In this document: positions 6,184 to 7,333 of the stretch, in pieces | Layout of the letters: every line of letters begins with the position of its first letter | Position numbering within the stretch: position 1 is the first letter of the stretch | From: Candidatus Aminicenantota bacterium | GTDB lineage: Bacteria; Acidobacteriota; UBA6911; RPQK01; JAJDTT01 | Direction of reading: 5' to 3' | Assembly: GCA_026706325.1 (NCBI GenBank) | Contig: JAPOYZ010000233.1 | Location: forward strand, 1-7,333 | Length of the DNA: 7,333 nucleotides | Translations under genes and position numbers: made by a program | Notes under the pieces: model-generated | What the model was told of the DNA's origin: nothing | Seen by the model: the letters and a program-made list of their open reading frames with translations, nothing else | The model's database searches: none

Positions 6184-7333
6184 ACACTTGTGAAACGACC
6201 TCCGAAACGCAAGCCGCGCGGACGGCATCCCCTCAACGCCCTGACACCGGCCTTTGTCCGCAACGTGAACCAGGCTGGACGCTACTGCGACGGCCACGGC
6301 CTCTATCTCGACGTCCGGCCCACAGGCAGCCGGGGCTGGATTCAGCGCCTCACCATTCGTGGCCGCCGAACCGAGCTCGGGCTCGGCGGATTCCCCCTCG
6401 TCTCGCTCAAGGAAGCGCGTGAGAAGGCGTTCGCCAACCGGAAGCTGGCCCGCGACGGGGGCGACCCCCGGGCCGAGAAGCGGCGGGCCGAGTCGATGCC
6501 CACGTTCGCGGACGCCGCTGGGGCGGTCTGGAAGCAGCTGCGGCCGGGCTGGCGCTCCCCCCGGCATGCGCGGCTCTGGCTGAGAAGCCTGGAGCGCCAC
6601 GTCTTGCCTCATATCGGAAAGATGCCCATTGCGACGGTGACGAGCGCGGACGTGATCGTAATCCTCGCTCCGATCTGGCACGAGAAGGCCGCCACGGCCA
6701 GGAAGCTGCGCCAGCGCATCAGCGCAGTGTTGGAGTGGGCTGTGGCGATGGATCTTCGACCCGACAACCCGTGCGACCGGATCGGTCCGGTGCTCGGCTC
6801 GCAGGGGAAAGCCGTGCGTCACATGCGGGCGTTGCCTCACGGCAAGGTTGCGTCTGCACTCCGGACCGTGCGGGCATCGAACAAGCGGCCGGTGGTAAAG
6901 CTGGCGTTCGAGTTTCTGGTGCTGACGGCGACGCGCTCCGGCGAGGTCCGGGAGGCCGTCTGGACGGAGATCGACCGCGACGAGGGGGTGTGGACCATCC
7001 CCGCCGGACGCATGAAGGGGTATCGGGAGCACTGGGTCCCGCTAACCCGCCGTGCGTTGGAGATCCTCAAGGAGGCTAAGGTGCTCGGCCGGGGCAACCG
7101 GCTCGTTTTTCCCAGGGTGAGCGGAAAGCCACTCGGGAGGACCGCCATGTCGGAACTCCTCCGGGGGTTGAGGATTGCGGCGGTGCCGCACGGGTTCCGG
7201 TCGAGTTTCCGGGACTGGGTGGCGGAGGAGACGGATCATCCCCGCGAGGTGGCCGAGGCGGCGCTGGCACACAAGGTACGCAACCCGGTCGAGGCCGCCT
7301 ACCGGCGCACGGACCTGTTCGAGCGGCGGAGGC
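6181..7333 (+). CDS. P4-type tyrosine recombinase / prophage or island integrase, 3' partial
   Basis: The frame stays open to the window end, giving 384 residues, close to the roughly 400 usual for the family; only a short tail is missing. A basic N-terminus (KRPPKRKPRGR) leads into the DUF4102 arm-binding domain (about 21-85: YCDGHGLYLDVRPTGSRGW, LGLGGFPLVSLKEAR). The core-binding SAM-like domain follows (about 107-200: TFADAAGAVW, RHVLPHIGKMPIATVTSADV). The catalytic domain has every active residue: R252 in TATRSGEVREA, K279 in GRMKG, H337 and R340 in PHGFRSSFRDW, H364 in ALAHK, and the nucleophile Y374 in AAYRR. It integrates and excises an element by site-specific recombination. ATG 6181 is chosen because no ribosome binding site distinguishes it from ATG 6177, which is out of frame. 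Its GC (about 72% in 6361-6420) is far above that of the nearest upstream gene. Confidence 0.95.
   Translation, partial: MTLVKRPPKRKPRGRHPLNALTPAFVRNVNQAGRYCDGHGLYLDVRPTGSRGWIQRLTIRGRRTELGLGGFPLVSLKEAREKAFANRKLARDGGDPRAEKRRAESMPTFADAAGAVWKQLRPGWRSPRHARLWLRSLERHVLPHIGKMPIATVTSADVIVILAPIWHEKAATARKLRQRISAVLEWAVAMDLRPDNPCDRIGPVLGSQGKAVRHMRALPHGKVASALRTVRASNKRPVVKLAFEFLVLTATRSGEVREAVWTEIDRDEGVWTIPAGRMKGYREHWVPLTRRALEILKEAKVLGRGNRLVFPRVSGKPLGRTAMSELLRGLRIAAVPHGFRSSFRDWVAEETDHPREVAEAALAHKVRNPVEAAYRRTDLFERRR

Noticed and set aside
6097..7032. 311-codon open frame on the minus strand
   Set aside because: It lies opposite the integrase, whose domains and full catalytic set are unmistakable. The minus frame is proline- and arginine-rich and is a GC-driven shadow.

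Overview
This is a high-GC bacterial segment, probably from an Acidobacteriota-like or Planctomycetota-like genome. That is an inference from gene content: a Tat-exported Gfo/Idh/MocA oxidoreductase next to a phytanoyl-CoA dioxygenase-like protein, and an M56/TonB fusion sensor. No rRNA or other phylogenetic marker is present. No CRISPR array, tRNA, rRNA or insertion sequence was seen.

Layout. (1) At 1-894 is the 3' part of a BlaR1-type M56 membrane protein. Its tail carries a TonB C-terminal domain and then a segment resembling the ExbD periplasmic domain. (2) At 952-1758 is an unrecognised 268-residue gene of lower GC. It converges on (3), an AhpD-like carboxymuconolactone decarboxylase family gene on the minus strand (1791-2339). 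(4) A 130-bp divergent promoter region leads to a Tat-signal Gfo/Idh/MocA oxidoreductase (2470-3768), followed by a PhyH-family Fe(II)/2-oxoglutarate dioxygenase (3851-4603). These two may form a small operon. (5) A non-coding stretch of about 340 bp (4604-4942) ends in two inverted repeats just before an unrecognised 273-residue gene of lower GC (4943-5764). (6) A second non-coding stretch (5765-6180) contains a tandem 11-bp duplication and an AT-rich trough. (7) A P4-type tyrosine recombinase begins at 6181 and runs off the window end with all catalytic residues already present.

Interpretation. The left two thirds look chromosomal: a sensor or transducer, an antioxidant-type protein and a catabolic oxidoreductase/dioxygenase pair. 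The right third looks like one end of an integrative element, with the 4943-5764 gene as possible cargo. That gene has a conserved-looking EYFGGLLAASRT segment and loosely resembles the Abi-alpha/DUF4393 group, so a defence role is conceivable but unproven. The most unusual points are the M56-TonB-ExbD-like architecture, the palindrome over the ribosome binding site of the 4943 gene, and the apparently leaderless integrase whose start codon lies inside a 12-bp tandem repeat.
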